Notes under the pieces: model-generated
What the model saw: only the letters and a program-made list of their open reading frames with translations
The model's database searches: none
What the model was told of the DNA's origin: nothing
Source of the DNA: Deltaproteobacteria bacterium
GTDB lineage: Bacteria > Myxococcota_A > UBA9160 > SZUA-336
NCBI GenBank assembly: GCA_029261895.1
Contig: JAJDAK010000074.1
Coordinates: 1 to 64,000, forward strand
Reading direction: 5' to 3'
Length of the DNA stretch: 64,000 nt
Position numbers and translations under genes: made by a program
In this document: one piece after another, positions 18,047 through 26,100 of the stretch
How positions within the stretch are numbered: the first letter of the stretch is position 1
Layout: every line of letters starts with the position of its first letter

Positions 18047-18274
18047 ATGACGAGCCAGCAAAAATCCGAGCAGGAACCGCTCGCGGACCTAGCGGCCAGG
18101 ATCGCGCATGACGTGGGAACTCCGATGACGGCGATCTTGGGCTACGCGGAGTTGATCGAAAAATCGATCGGCGATGACAAGAATCGAAAGCGGGCGCGGA
18201 ATATCATTGATCAAGCCCATCGGGTCAATCAGCTCCTGCAGGAACTGCTGCGAACCTCACAAGCGGATCGCTAA
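18047..18274 (+). CDS. HisKA-only protein (histidine kinase dimerisation domain without ATPase)
   Basis: 75 residues from ATG 18047. It contains only the dimerisation/phosphotransfer helix pair: LAARIAHDVGTPMTAILGYAELI with the phospho-His, then a second helix ending in LLQELLRTSQADR. There is no HATPase domain, no sensor and no membrane span. It may be a decayed kinase or a stand-alone phospho-acceptor or adaptor. It lies directly upstream of the NtrC-type regulator, which suggests a role in that pathway. The ATG overlaps the TGA of a 13-codon frame starting at 18009. Confidence 0.65.
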   Translation: MTSQQKSEQEPLADLAARIAHDVGTPMTAILGYAELIEKSIGDDKNRKRARNIIDQAHRVNQLLQELLRTSQADR

Positions 18275-18297
18275 AACCTGTGTACATATGTCACTAA

Positions 18298-18316
18298 CTG
18301 TGTATTAAATACACAG
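18298..18316. promoter_or_regulatory. Perfect 19-bp palindrome upstream of the NtrC-type gene
   Basis: CTGTGTATTAAATACACAG reads identically on both strands around a central base. It lies about 40 bases upstream of the sigma-54 -24 element at 18355 and 125 bases before the start of the activator gene. It could be an enhancer site for autoregulation or another regulator's operator. No T-run follows, so it is not an obvious terminator. Confidence 0.5.
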
Positions 18317-18354
18317 ATCCAGTCTCCGGATCGCCCAATAGGTCGGAGGTCTGC

Positions 18355-18370
18355 TGGCACGTTGCGTGCA
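18355..18370 (+). promoter_or_regulatory. Sigma-54 promoter for the NtrC-type regulator gene
   Basis: TGGCACGTTGCGTGCA keeps the full -24 element and the GG-N10-GC spacing, differing at one base of the -12. It is 70 bases upstream of the ATG at 18441. A sigma-54 promoter in front of an activator of sigma-54 suggests positive autoregulation or a cascade. Confidence 0.75.
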
Positions 18371-18440
18371 CTGATGCCCCAGTAAGATTGCACGTTGAAC
18401 GCGACTGTGAATGACCTGCAATCAAGAAGAAGGGGAAACC

Positions 18441-19832
18441 ATGCATGCCGAAGCAAGCGCCAAGTCGATACTCGTCGTCGATGATGACGCCGCGGTTCTA
18501 GAGTGCGTTGAGGATCTCCTCTCCGACGCGGGGTTCAAAGTTCAAATGTCGCGATCGGCAGGCGACGCCATCGCGTTGCTTCAGGACCAAGAATTCGACG
18601 CGGTCCTGTCCGACATCCAAATGCCCGACAAAGACGGATTCGAGTTGCTGACTGAGATTCGATCCTTACGGCCAGATATGGCCGTGGTGTTGATGACAGC
18701 CTATGGAACCATTCGTTCTGCGGTAGCGGCGATGCGTGCCGGAGCGCTCGATTACGTCACTAAACCGTTCGAATCAGATGAAATCTTTATGGCACTCGAG
18801 CGCGCGTTTGAGCGGCAGGCACTGGTGCAAGAAAATCGCCAACTGCGCCGTGCGGTTGACGGCATAACGTCATTCGGAGAGCTCGTCGGAAAGAGCCCCG
18901 CAATGAACGATATCTACGCGCTCATCCGCAAGATTTCCGATAACCAGAGCAATATTTTGATCACAGGCGAAAGCGGTACCGGGAAAGAAGTCGTTGCACG
19001 AACGATCCACTTTACGGGTACTCGCGCAACACAACCATTCGTTCCAATTAACTGTACGGCGATGCCCGAGGGCCTGCTAGAAAGCGAATTATTTGGACAT
19101 GTGCGCGGCGCGTTCACCGGTGCACATACAACCAAAAAGGGACTGCTTGAAACTGCAGAAGGAGGCACCCTCTTTCTCGACGAGATCGGCGACATGCCCC
19201 AAAGTCTACAAAGCAAACTACTGCGCGTATTGCAGGACCGTGAAGTACGTCCTGTAGGTGGAAACGATAGTGTCAAGATAGATGTACGCATCATTGCCGC
19301 CACAAACCAAGACCTGCATCAGGCAATTGAAGAAGGAAATTTCCGCAAGGACCTCTACTACCGACTCAACGTAATTCCAGTCCCGATCCCACCACTTCGC
19401 GAACGTCCAGAGGATATTCCTGTTCTCGCGGAATCATTTCTCCGCAAACACTCGGATGACGTTCGTTACCGTTTCACAGAGCGAGCGGTTCGCAAGCTCA
19501 TGCGTGCGCCCTGGCCCGGCAACGCGCGCGAGCTCGAAAACTGTATTGAACGCGCCATCGCGCTAGCCGATTCCCAGGAGATAACGGCAAACGATATTCT
19601 GCTTTCATCGAACGAGACCGTACATAGCCAAGGTAATATCCGCGACATCCTGGTCACGTTGGCACTGGAACACCGGCTATCGATGAAGGAACTCACGGAT
19701 TCGTACGTCGATGCTGCACTCGAAGCAGCCCAGGGTCGAAAATCGGAGGCCGCTCGGATGTTGGGCATGAACCGCCGCACGCTGTACCGTCGCGAAGAGC
19801 GTGCCCATGAAGGCGCGAATGACGAAGATTGA
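18441..19832 (+). CDS. NtrC-family sigma-54-dependent response regulator
   Basis: 463 residues from ATG 18441 (AAGGGGAA upstream). A receiver (residues ~8-125, phospho-Asp about 58 in AVLSDIQMP, Lys in VTKPF) is followed by the AAA+ activator domain with GESGTGKE, the sigma-54 contact loop GAFTGA (about 223-228) and EGGTLFLDEIGDMP. It ends in a FIS-type helix-turn-helix (EAARMLGMNRRTLYRREE). It activates RNA polymerase bound at -24/-12 promoters. At least twelve such promoters lie in this window, including its own, so it is the likely island master regulator. Its kinase is not certain; candidates are the HisKA fragment just upstream and the haem-PAS kinase at 11539. Confidence 0.95.
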   Translation: MHAEASAKSILVVDDDAAVLECVEDLLSDAGFKVQMSRSAGDAIALLQDQEFDAVLSDIQMPDKDGFELLTEIRSLRPDMAVVLMTAYGTIRSAVAAMRAGALDYVTKPFESDEIFMALERAFERQALVQENRQLRRAVDGITSFGELVGKSPAMNDIYALIRKISDNQSNILITGESGTGKEVVARTIHFTGTRATQPFVPINCTAMPEGLLESELFGHVRGAFTGAHTTKKGLLETAEGGTLFLDEIGDMPQSLQSKLLRVLQDREVRPVGGNDSVKIDVRIIAATNQDLHQAIEEGNFRKDLYYRLNVIPVPIPPLRERPEDIPVLAESFLRKHSDDVRYRFTERAVRKLMRAPWPGNARELENCIERAIALADSQEITANDILLSSNETVHSQGNIRDILVTLALEHRLSMKELTDSYVDAALEAAQGRKSEAARMLGMNRRTLYRREERAHEGANDED

Positions 19833-19922
19833 TCAGAGTCATAAACGCACGCAGCTCCAAGCCCGCTCGTGCGCTTTCGCCTTTTTGATCACTATCAGAA
19901 AACTTCGTCGCTAAGGTTAAAT

Positions 19923-19938
19923 AGGCACGGTCTGTGCC
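19923..19938 (+). promoter_or_regulatory. Second sigma-54-like site / dyad upstream of the zinc-finger gene
   Basis: AGGCACGGTCTGTGCC also has GG-N10-GC spacing and a good -24, and is at the same time a dyad (GGCAC-N5-GTGCC). It lies 23 bases upstream of the better site at 19946. It may be a weak tandem promoter, a decoy or a regulator half-site pair. Confidence 0.35.
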
Positions 19939-19945
19939 CCGATCA

Positions 19946-19961
19946 TGGCTCGAGCCTTGCA
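19946..19961 (+). promoter_or_regulatory. Sigma-54 promoter for the zinc-finger gene at 20012
   Basis: TGGCTCGAGCCTTGCA matches the -24/-12 consensus with a complete TTGCA and correct spacing. Transcription would start near 19972, 40 bases before the ATG at 20012. Confidence 0.72.
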
Positions 19962-20011
19962 TTACTAGTGGTTCAAGCCTGTAGATATCGGGCTGGTGAA
20001 AGGAAGCAACC

Positions 20012-20227
20012 ATGGATCAACTATGGGAAGACCAAGAAGAAGTCCCATGCGTGGCATGCGGCAACCCTGTCTGTGGCATGGATCGTGGCTTCGCGTTCGG
20101 AACCGAAGGCGTGCTTTGCTGGAAATGCGCGGTCGCACGTGGGGGCGAATACGATGCAGCGGAGGATAACTGGACGACGACGCCGGACGTGGCGGGCCTC
20201 ACCGTGCACCATGAGTGGGACGAATAA
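20012..20227 (+). CDS. Small zinc-ribbon-like protein
   Basis: 71 residues with AAGGAA upstream of the ATG. It carries CVAC and CWKC pairs (residues ~13-16 and ~46-49) plus an extra Cys at CGMD, so a single zinc ribbon is likely. The rest is acidic (AAEDNWTTTP, HHEWDE). No known family name. It is expressed from its own sigma-54 promoter, marking it as part of the stress regulon. Confidence 0.75.
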   Translation: MDQLWEDQEEVPCVACGNPVCGMDRGFAFGTEGVLCWKCAVARGGEYDAAEDNWTTTPDVAGLTVHHEWDE

Positions 20228-20450
20228 GTCTACGACGGGGCACTTAGCCTCAGGCGCGCGGTTCGCAGCGATTGGTTTTGCACTGACCCGACGTCTGGAG
20301 CGGCCTTGGCTAGCAGACCGCTTTGCGTTTCCAACACGCAAAGATCTCGATTCCAAACTCATAGGTGGCGCGGCACTTTATCATGTTATCGATCGCCGCT
20401 TGCATAAAGTGGTTGTTCACCATATTCCGTGTTCACGGAAGCAGGGATAA
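20211..20450 (+). CDS. Doubtful small protein downstream of the zinc-ribbon gene
   Basis: An open frame of 79 codons overlaps the end of the previous gene by 17 bases and stops two bases before the convergent transporter gene. It contains GARFAAIGFALTRRLERPW and ALYHVIDRRLHKVVVHHI. There is no good ribosome-binding site and no recognised domain, so this may be non-coding. The same interval holds two perfect hairpins (listed separately). Confidence 0.25.
   Translation: MSGTNKSTTGHLASGARFAAIGFALTRRLERPWLADRFAFPTRKDLDSKLIGGAALYHVIDRRLHKVVVHHIPCSRKQG
20321..20343. repeat. Hairpin between convergent genes
   Basis: CTTTGCGT and ACGCAAAG (8-bp arms, 7-base loop) form a perfect stem; a second short palindrome, TTCCGTGTTCACGGAA, follows at 20425-20440. 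Neither has a T-run, but both lie where the zinc-ribbon and transporter transcripts converge, so they may act in transcript ends. Confidence 0.35.
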
Positions 20451-20452
20451 AG

Positions 20453-21784
20453 CTATTCAGGAGGCAACCAACGCTCGATCACAGTACATGCAGCGAGGTC
20501 GCCGGTCACATTCACTGCAGTACGGGCCATGTCGAGAATCCGATCCACCCCGAGCACCATTCCCAAACCTGTGACCGGCATCCCCATACTATGAAGAATC
20601 GAGGCCAGCACGACGATCCCCACACCTGGTGTACTCGGTGAGCCTATTGATGCGCCGATTGTAGTAACCACGAGCAGACCAAGCTGACCTCCAGATATAT
20701 CAACGCCATAGGCCTGCAGTAAGAAGATGGCAGCCACAACCTGATAGAGCGCAGTACCATCCATATTGATGGTTGCCCCGAGTGGTACAACAAACTGCGA
20801 GACCGCAGCACGAACTCCTAGTTTGTCTTCGGCGGTCTTCATCGACAGCGGCATCACGGCAGCAGAGCTGGATGTGGAGAACGCAAGAAGTTGGACGCTG
20901 CGGATCGCTTTCAAAAACTGCAGCGGGTTTCGCTGCGCAACCAACATAACGATCAAGAGATAGAGACCCAGAAGCAGAAGAAGTCCGGCCAGAACCGTAC
21001 CCATGTAGACGGATAGCCCGAGGATTGCATCGAATCCTACATCGATACAAAGCTGCGCCAGCAGGCCAAAGACCGCTGCGGGTGCGAGTAGCATGGCCCA
21101 ACTCACAACCTTCATCGATAGTTCTTGCAAAGATGCGGTGAGTTCAACCACAACGAACGCGCGCTCGTGTGAAATCGACATCAGTGCGATACCAACCAAA
21201 ATCGCCAACACCACGATTTGAAGCATTTGCTCTTCGAGCACGGCGTCCAACGGATTCGCTGGGATCAGACGCACAATGATCGATGGTAGAGGCTCGTCCG
21301 AGCCCGGGTCCAGAGAGGGAACATCGACCCCCGATGCCTCGTCCACCAGCGTCGACCCAATATCGATATAGCGACCCGGCTCGACCCAAAATGCCAGTAC
21401 GGCACCGATCGCAACCGCCAAGACCGTGGTGCCTAGAAAATACGGAGCGATTCGAAACCCCATACGTCGAAGCTGACTGGGATCTCCGCTGGACGCGATG
21501 CCCAAAATAATCGAGCTCACCACCAACGGGATCATGATCATTTGGATCAGTGCGAGAAATACCTGTCCTGGTAAGGCGAGCCATCCGGAAACGACAGTCG
21601 CTGTCTGCTCCGAAAGCAATGCGAATCCGCTTGGAGAAAGTAATAAGCCGGTCGAAATTCCGACAACCATCGCAGTCAGAATCTGAGCCCACAGCCGCGT
21701 GCGGATTAGGATTTGAAGCCGGTCGACCAGAATCGATGGCGACGGCGCGATGCGCCAACTGCTTGGCGTCCGAGGCTGCGTCAC
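20453..21784 (-). CDS. Dicarboxylate/amino acid:cation symporter (DAACS family)
   Basis: 443 residues, GTG start at 21784. It shows the whole GltP/DctA signature: SSSAAVMPLS (serine-rich hairpin), NMDGTALY (TM7 cation site), SIGSPSTPGVG (hairpin 2) and NVTGD (TM8). About eight spans with two re-entrant loops. It imports glutamate, aspartate or C4-dicarboxylates with Na+ or H+; the exact substrate cannot be read. A sigma-54 promoter lies at 21871 on the minus strand, as for DctA in many bacteria, here within the stress regulon. It diverges from the usp-ndvB-ackA-xfp operon. Confidence 0.93.
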   Translation of the reverse strand: MTQPRTPSSWRIAPSPSILVDRLQILIRTRLWAQILTAMVVGISTGLLLSPSGFALLSEQTATVVSGWLALPGQVFLALIQMIMIPLVVSSIILGIASSGDPSQLRRMGFRIAPYFLGTTVLAVAIGAVLAFWVEPGRYIDIGSTLVDEASGVDVPSLDPGSDEPLPSIIVRLIPANPLDAVLEEQMLQIVVLAILVGIALMSISHERAFVVVELTASLQELSMKVVSWAMLLAPAAVFGLLAQLCIDVGFDAILGLSVYMGTVLAGLLLLLGLYLLIVMLVAQRNPLQFLKAIRSVQLLAFSTSSSAAVMPLSMKTAEDKLGVRAAVSQFVVPLGATINMDGTALYQVVAAIFLLQAYGVDISGGQLGLLVVTTIGASIGSPSTPGVGIVVLASILHSMGMPVTGLGMVLGVDRILDMARTAVNVTGDLAACTVIERWLPPE

Positions 21785-21855
21785 GCTATGGGATGCTCAT
21801 CATCTTTTTGTGGATCTGATTGCAACGGGTGTCGACATATTCCAAGGGCCTCCAG

Positions 21856-21871
21856 AGCACGGATCATACCA
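21856..21871 (-). promoter_or_regulatory. Sigma-54 promoter for the DAACS transporter
   Basis: On the minus strand the sequence is TGGTATGATCCGTGCT: GG-N10-GC spacing, TGG and TGCT intact. It lies 72 bases upstream of the GTG at 21784, giving a start near 21845. Confidence 0.62.
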
Positions 21872-21906
21872 ACGAAATACGCCACGAGCACCAGAGCGAG
21901 CGAGTG

Positions 21907-21927
21907 ATTGGGGCGCTCAGCCCCAAT
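21907..21927. repeat. Inverted repeat between divergent sigma-54 promoters
   Basis: ATTGGGGC and GCCCCAAT arms (8 bp) flank GCTCA. It sits between the two divergent sigma-54 promoters (21871 minus, 22005 plus), roughly where enhancer sites for a shared activator are expected. Just to its right TGTCTCGC (21938-21945) occurs; the same 8-mer is found inverted at 37494-37501 between the other divergent sigma-54 pair. Function is unproven. Confidence 0.4.
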
Positions 21928-22004
21928 TGTGTCGCAGTGTCTCGCTATGTGGTGATCACCCCTCCTATTCAAAGCGCATGCTCGCACGAAATCGCTAGCC
22001 CTGA

Positions 22005-22020
22005 CGGCACGGTGCTTGCA
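22005..22020 (+). promoter_or_regulatory. Sigma-54 promoter for the usp-ndvB-ackA-xfp operon
   Basis: CGGCACGGTGCTTGCA is nearly perfect consensus: GGCACG, N4, TTGCA with GG-N10-GC spacing. It lies 50 bases before the ATG at 22070 and should drive about 13 kb of coupled genes. Confidence 0.8.
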
Positions 22021-22069
22021 AAAACCAACACGAGAATGAAATACTCTATCTGGTTCGGGAGACCCCCCA

Positions 22070-23158
22070 ATGACCACCGCCTCCGCCGAGTCGATACTCT
22101 TTCACCCTCACTCTCTATGTGATCCGTTAGATGCCGATCGCATGGCACCGCGCGCCGAAGTGCCGCCGGCCAAAGCGACCTCCTTTCATGAAGTCCTTGC
22201 TTGTATCGACGGCTCGGAACTCGGGAGCGGTGTACTTCCCCACGCGCAACTCGTCGCGCAGGCGCTTGGCGCACGACTCACGCTTCTACGCGTGCTTGAG
22301 CGCGGCGCAGACGTCGGTGGTCCACAGGGCTCGCTGGAATGGGGAATCCTACGCCGAGAAGCACGGGCACACTTAGATCGGCTCGCAGCAGAACTACCAA
22401 AACTCGAAAAAGGCCTGCGTGCCGAACTGATTCAGGGTCGAGCCGCCGAGCAGATCTGTCGCTGGGCAGAGCAACATGCCATAGACCTCACAGTCCTGTG
22501 CAGCCATGGCGCGCGCGGTCTCACTGAATGGGACCTCGCGAGTACTGCCCGCAAGCTCATTGATCGTATTCCAGGTTCGCTCTTGTTAGTGCCTGCCGCT
22601 ATTGCCATGCGCACGCAAGTACCCTCCTACCGACGTATTCTGGTGCCTTTGGACGGTTCGGCGCGTGCGGAAAGTGTAATTCCCGTGGCGCTACGCGTTG
22701 CCGCCGCACAAGACGCGAAAGTGTTTTTGGTCCACATTGTGCCGATCCCAGAGATGACGAGGATCGGACCGCTTGATGCCGAAGGCGTAGAGCTTGAACG
22801 CCGCGTCGTCGAACACAATCACCGCATCGCTACCGCATACCTGGATCGGATTCGTTCACGGCTCGATCAAGGATCCGCACGCATACGAACACGTGTCGTT
22901 CGCGACGGCAATATCCGCGCAAGACTTGAGCGCATGATTCGAGACGAAAGAATCGATCTTGTGGTGATGTCAGCTCATGGCTACAGCGGAAGAACTGATT
23001 GGCCATGTGGCAGTGTCACCGAGCATGCGGTCACGCACGCAACGACGCCAGTATTTGTAATCAGGGAACGCTCAAAACATCGCGCGCGACGGGACAATCC
23101 GCCCGGTACTCCATCCCTCAGTCGGCCGGAACAGTCGGACCCCCAGATGACGCAGTGA
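22070..23158 (+). CDS. Tandem universal stress protein, first gene of the NdvB-AckA-Xfp operon
   Basis: 362 residues, ATG with GGGAG upstream. An N-terminal extension (~40 residues) precedes two UspA domains: EVLACIDGSELGSGVLPHAQ and RRILVPLDGSARAESVIPVA. The ATP loops are altered: SHGARGLTEWDLAST in the first, and SAHGYSGRTDWPCGS in the second, where only the distal part of G-2x-G-9x-G-S is kept. ATP binding is therefore uncertain. The TGA overlaps the GTG of the giant glucan synthase, so the two are coupled. Confidence 0.9.
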   Translation: MTTASAESILFHPHSLCDPLDADRMAPRAEVPPAKATSFHEVLACIDGSELGSGVLPHAQLVAQALGARLTLLRVLERGADVGGPQGSLEWGILRREARAHLDRLAAELPKLEKGLRAELIQGRAAEQICRWAEQHAIDLTVLCSHGARGLTEWDLASTARKLIDRIPGSLLLVPAAIAMRTQVPSYRRILVPLDGSARAESVIPVALRVAAAQDAKVFLVHIVPIPEMTRIGPLDAEGVELERRVVEHNHRIATAYLDRIRSRLDQGSARIRTRVVRDGNIRARLERMIRDERIDLVVMSAHGYSGRTDWPCGSVTEHAVTHATTPVFVIRERSKHRARRDNPPGTPSLSRPEQSDPQMTQ

Positions 23159-26100
23159 CACATCCGGCGATGACGCCGGATGTGAGCGCGGATCTCCTCG
23201 ACATTGCTGCAGGCGAGCTCGCCCGGCGACATGTGCTCACCGACGGTCCACCGAGTTCGGTGCAGAGTTGGTCACGCGTTACGGACATATCCGCTTGGCT
23301 CTTAAAAACACGCGCTGAGCTCGCGAATCCCGAACCCCAAGCCGCCAAAGCAGGCGAGTGGCTACTCGACAACGAGTACCTGGTCCATCGTGGAGTACTT
23401 CAGATCCAAGAGGATCTCCCTCAGGGTTTCTATCGACAACTGCCGGCGCTCGCAAGCACCAATGGAGATTCACCACCACGCGTGATTTCGCTAGCGCGCG
23501 AATTGCTGGAGGCATCACATCTCCAGCTTTCGTTGTCGACGGTGACACGGTTTGTCGAGTCCTATCAGAAGACCCTCACCCTCACGACGGCAGAACTTTG
23601 GGCGCTGCCCATCGCATTGCGGCTCGCGTGCCTCGAGGTGATCGTCACATCTATAGAGCGGTTGATCCCTGCATTGCCTGCTCCGTTCGAAGTACCCAGT
23701 GACTTCCGGCCGAATCTCGAGGACACGGAATGCGTGGCCCGATCCATAGGAAACCTCCGGATCATCTCCTCGATGTCATGGAGGGACTTTTTTCGGAACG
23801 CAAGTAGAGTCGAGGCGATCCTGCTGAAAGATCCAGCGGAGATTTATCCGCTCGTAGATTTTGATACCGCGGATCGATATCGAAACACGATCGAGACGTT
23901 ATCCCGCGCCACTCAACATTCGGAAATCGAGGTCGCGGAACGTGTCCTTGCGTATGCGAAAAAATTCAGCGCACGCGACCCGCGTCGCGGCCATGTTGGC
24001 TTCTGGTTGATTGACGAGGGCCAACAAGAATTCGAACGTTCGCTCCAGTATCGGGTACCGAGATCGGTTCGGTTCCGACGATGGCTCTCCCGTCATCGTT
24101 CGACCGCATATGCTCTAGCCCTCGCGGGGTCAACGCTAACCGCACTGCTGCTTCCTGCCATCTACCTGGCTACGCTCAACACATCGCCGAATACCTGGGC
24201 TATCACACTGGTCGTCTCGGCGCTTCCCGCATCGGTACTTGGCATCACCGTTGTACATTGGCTTGTCACGCAAATCGTTCCACCACGCACGCTCCCCAAA
24301 CTCGATTTCGAAATGGGGATACCACTCGCGTACAAGACGGCGGTTGTTATTCCAAGCCTCGCCGGTAGTCCCGAAGAAGTCGAGCAGCTGATCGAGCAAC
24401 TCGAGGGACACTACCTCGGCAACCCGGAGACCGCGGTTGAGTTTGTATTACTGACTGACTTTCCGGATGCAGCAACGGAACATCAGCCCGACGACCCTAC
24501 CATTCTCGAGGCTCTCACTTCTGGAGTTTTACGCCTAAACCGTCGCTACGCGGGCGCTGAGATCGGCCCCTTTCACGTGCTACACAGGCCGCGCTGTCAT
24601 AACCCCTCCGAAAATTGCTGGATGGCTTGGGAAAGGAAGCGCGGCAAGCTTGAAGAATTCAACCGCTTCCTACGCGGTGATCCGAAACCGAGTTTTTCAT
24701 TTCATGCAGGGCAAAAGGAACGCCTGCGCGGCATCCGTTTCGTTGTGACGCTGGATGCCGACACGATGCTTCCACGCGGAGCACTTCAAAAGCTCGTGGG
24801 CATCTTTGCTCATCCATTAAATACTGCGCAGTTCGACGCAACGGGTCGGGTGACAGCAGGATACACCGTCGTTCAACCGCGAATCGAGATCGATCCCGCA
24901 AGCGGCAATCGATCTCGCTTCACGCGACTTTTCGCGGGTGATACCTCGATTGACATCTACAGCCGAGCAGTTTCAGACGTCTATCAAGACCTATTCGGTG
25001 CCGGAATCTTTGTTGGCAAGGGGATCTACGACGTCGACAGTTTCCAGCGGAGCCTGGAAGGCCGCATACCCGAAAATGCACTTGCGAGCCATGACCTCTT
25101 TGAAGGAATCCACGGTCGTGCAGCATTGGCAACAGACGTTGTCCTCTATGAATCCTTTCCGCGTCGTTACCTCGAATTCACGCGACGCATGCATCGATGG
25201 ATTCGGGGCGATTGGCAACTCCTGCCCTGGTTGCAAAAGCACGTCCCCGGATGCGGAGGTTCCCGCCTTCCGAACCGCCTGCTTGCGATCGATCGTTGGA
25301 AAATCTTAGACAATTTACGTCGAAGTCTTGTCGCGCCAGGACTCGTTCTCATGCTCGCCGCAGGTTGGCTGATGCTTCCGGGAAACCCCTGGTTATGGAC
25401 ACTTCTCGGTGTACTCGCACCCGCGGGACACCTCTTTACCGACTTGGTCACGGGCTTTGCCCGCGGTCGTCGTCGCAGCGCCGTCCGCAGCACATTGCGG
25501 CGGTTCCTCGACCATGCCGGCCGCTGGTTGCTCTTCGTCGTCTTCCTTCCTTTTGAAGCGTGGATCGCACTCGACGCGATCGTGAGAACCGTGGGTCGAG
25601 TCTTTGTCACGAAAAGACGGCTACTCGAATGGACATCGGCTGCACATACCGCGCGGTTATTTGGCGACTCTCAATCGCGTTTGGTTGAGTGGACTGCCAT
25701 GTGCGCGGGACCCATCACCTCCGCCGTACTATTCGCCTTGCTCGCATCGTTTCGGCCCGAAGCGCTTCCAAGCGCAACGCTCGTACTCGTGGCCTGGTTT
25801 CTATCTCCCGAGATCGCGTTTCGCTTGAGTTTCAGTCCAGGAAAACCGAGCGCGGATCTTTCGAAGGAGAACCGGCGTTTCTTGCGTCAGCTCGCACGTC
25901 GCACTTGGCTTTTCTTCGAAACTTTTTCCGGACCCGAGGACCAATGGTTACCGCCGGATCACTTCCAAGAAGACCCACGTGGAGAAGTCGCACACCGCAC
26001 GTCACCGACCAATATCGGCATGATGTTTCTCTCATCGCTCGCGGCTTGGGACTTGGGATTCATTGGCACGGCTGAACTGGCGTCCCGCACCGGCAATGCG

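Noticed and set aside
18009..18050. 13-codon leader peptide before the HisKA-only gene
   Set aside because: ATGA overlap is suggestive but there is no ribosome-binding site or attenuator structure.
19869..20450. Long plus-strand ORF starting before the zinc-ribbon gene
   Set aside because: It covers the sigma-54 promoter and the zinc-ribbon gene in another frame with no ribosome-binding site.
22999..23154. N-terminal extension of the glucan synthase inside usp
   Set aside because: It overlaps the coding end of the USP domain in another frame; the GTG at 23155 with 4-base overlap is the natural start.
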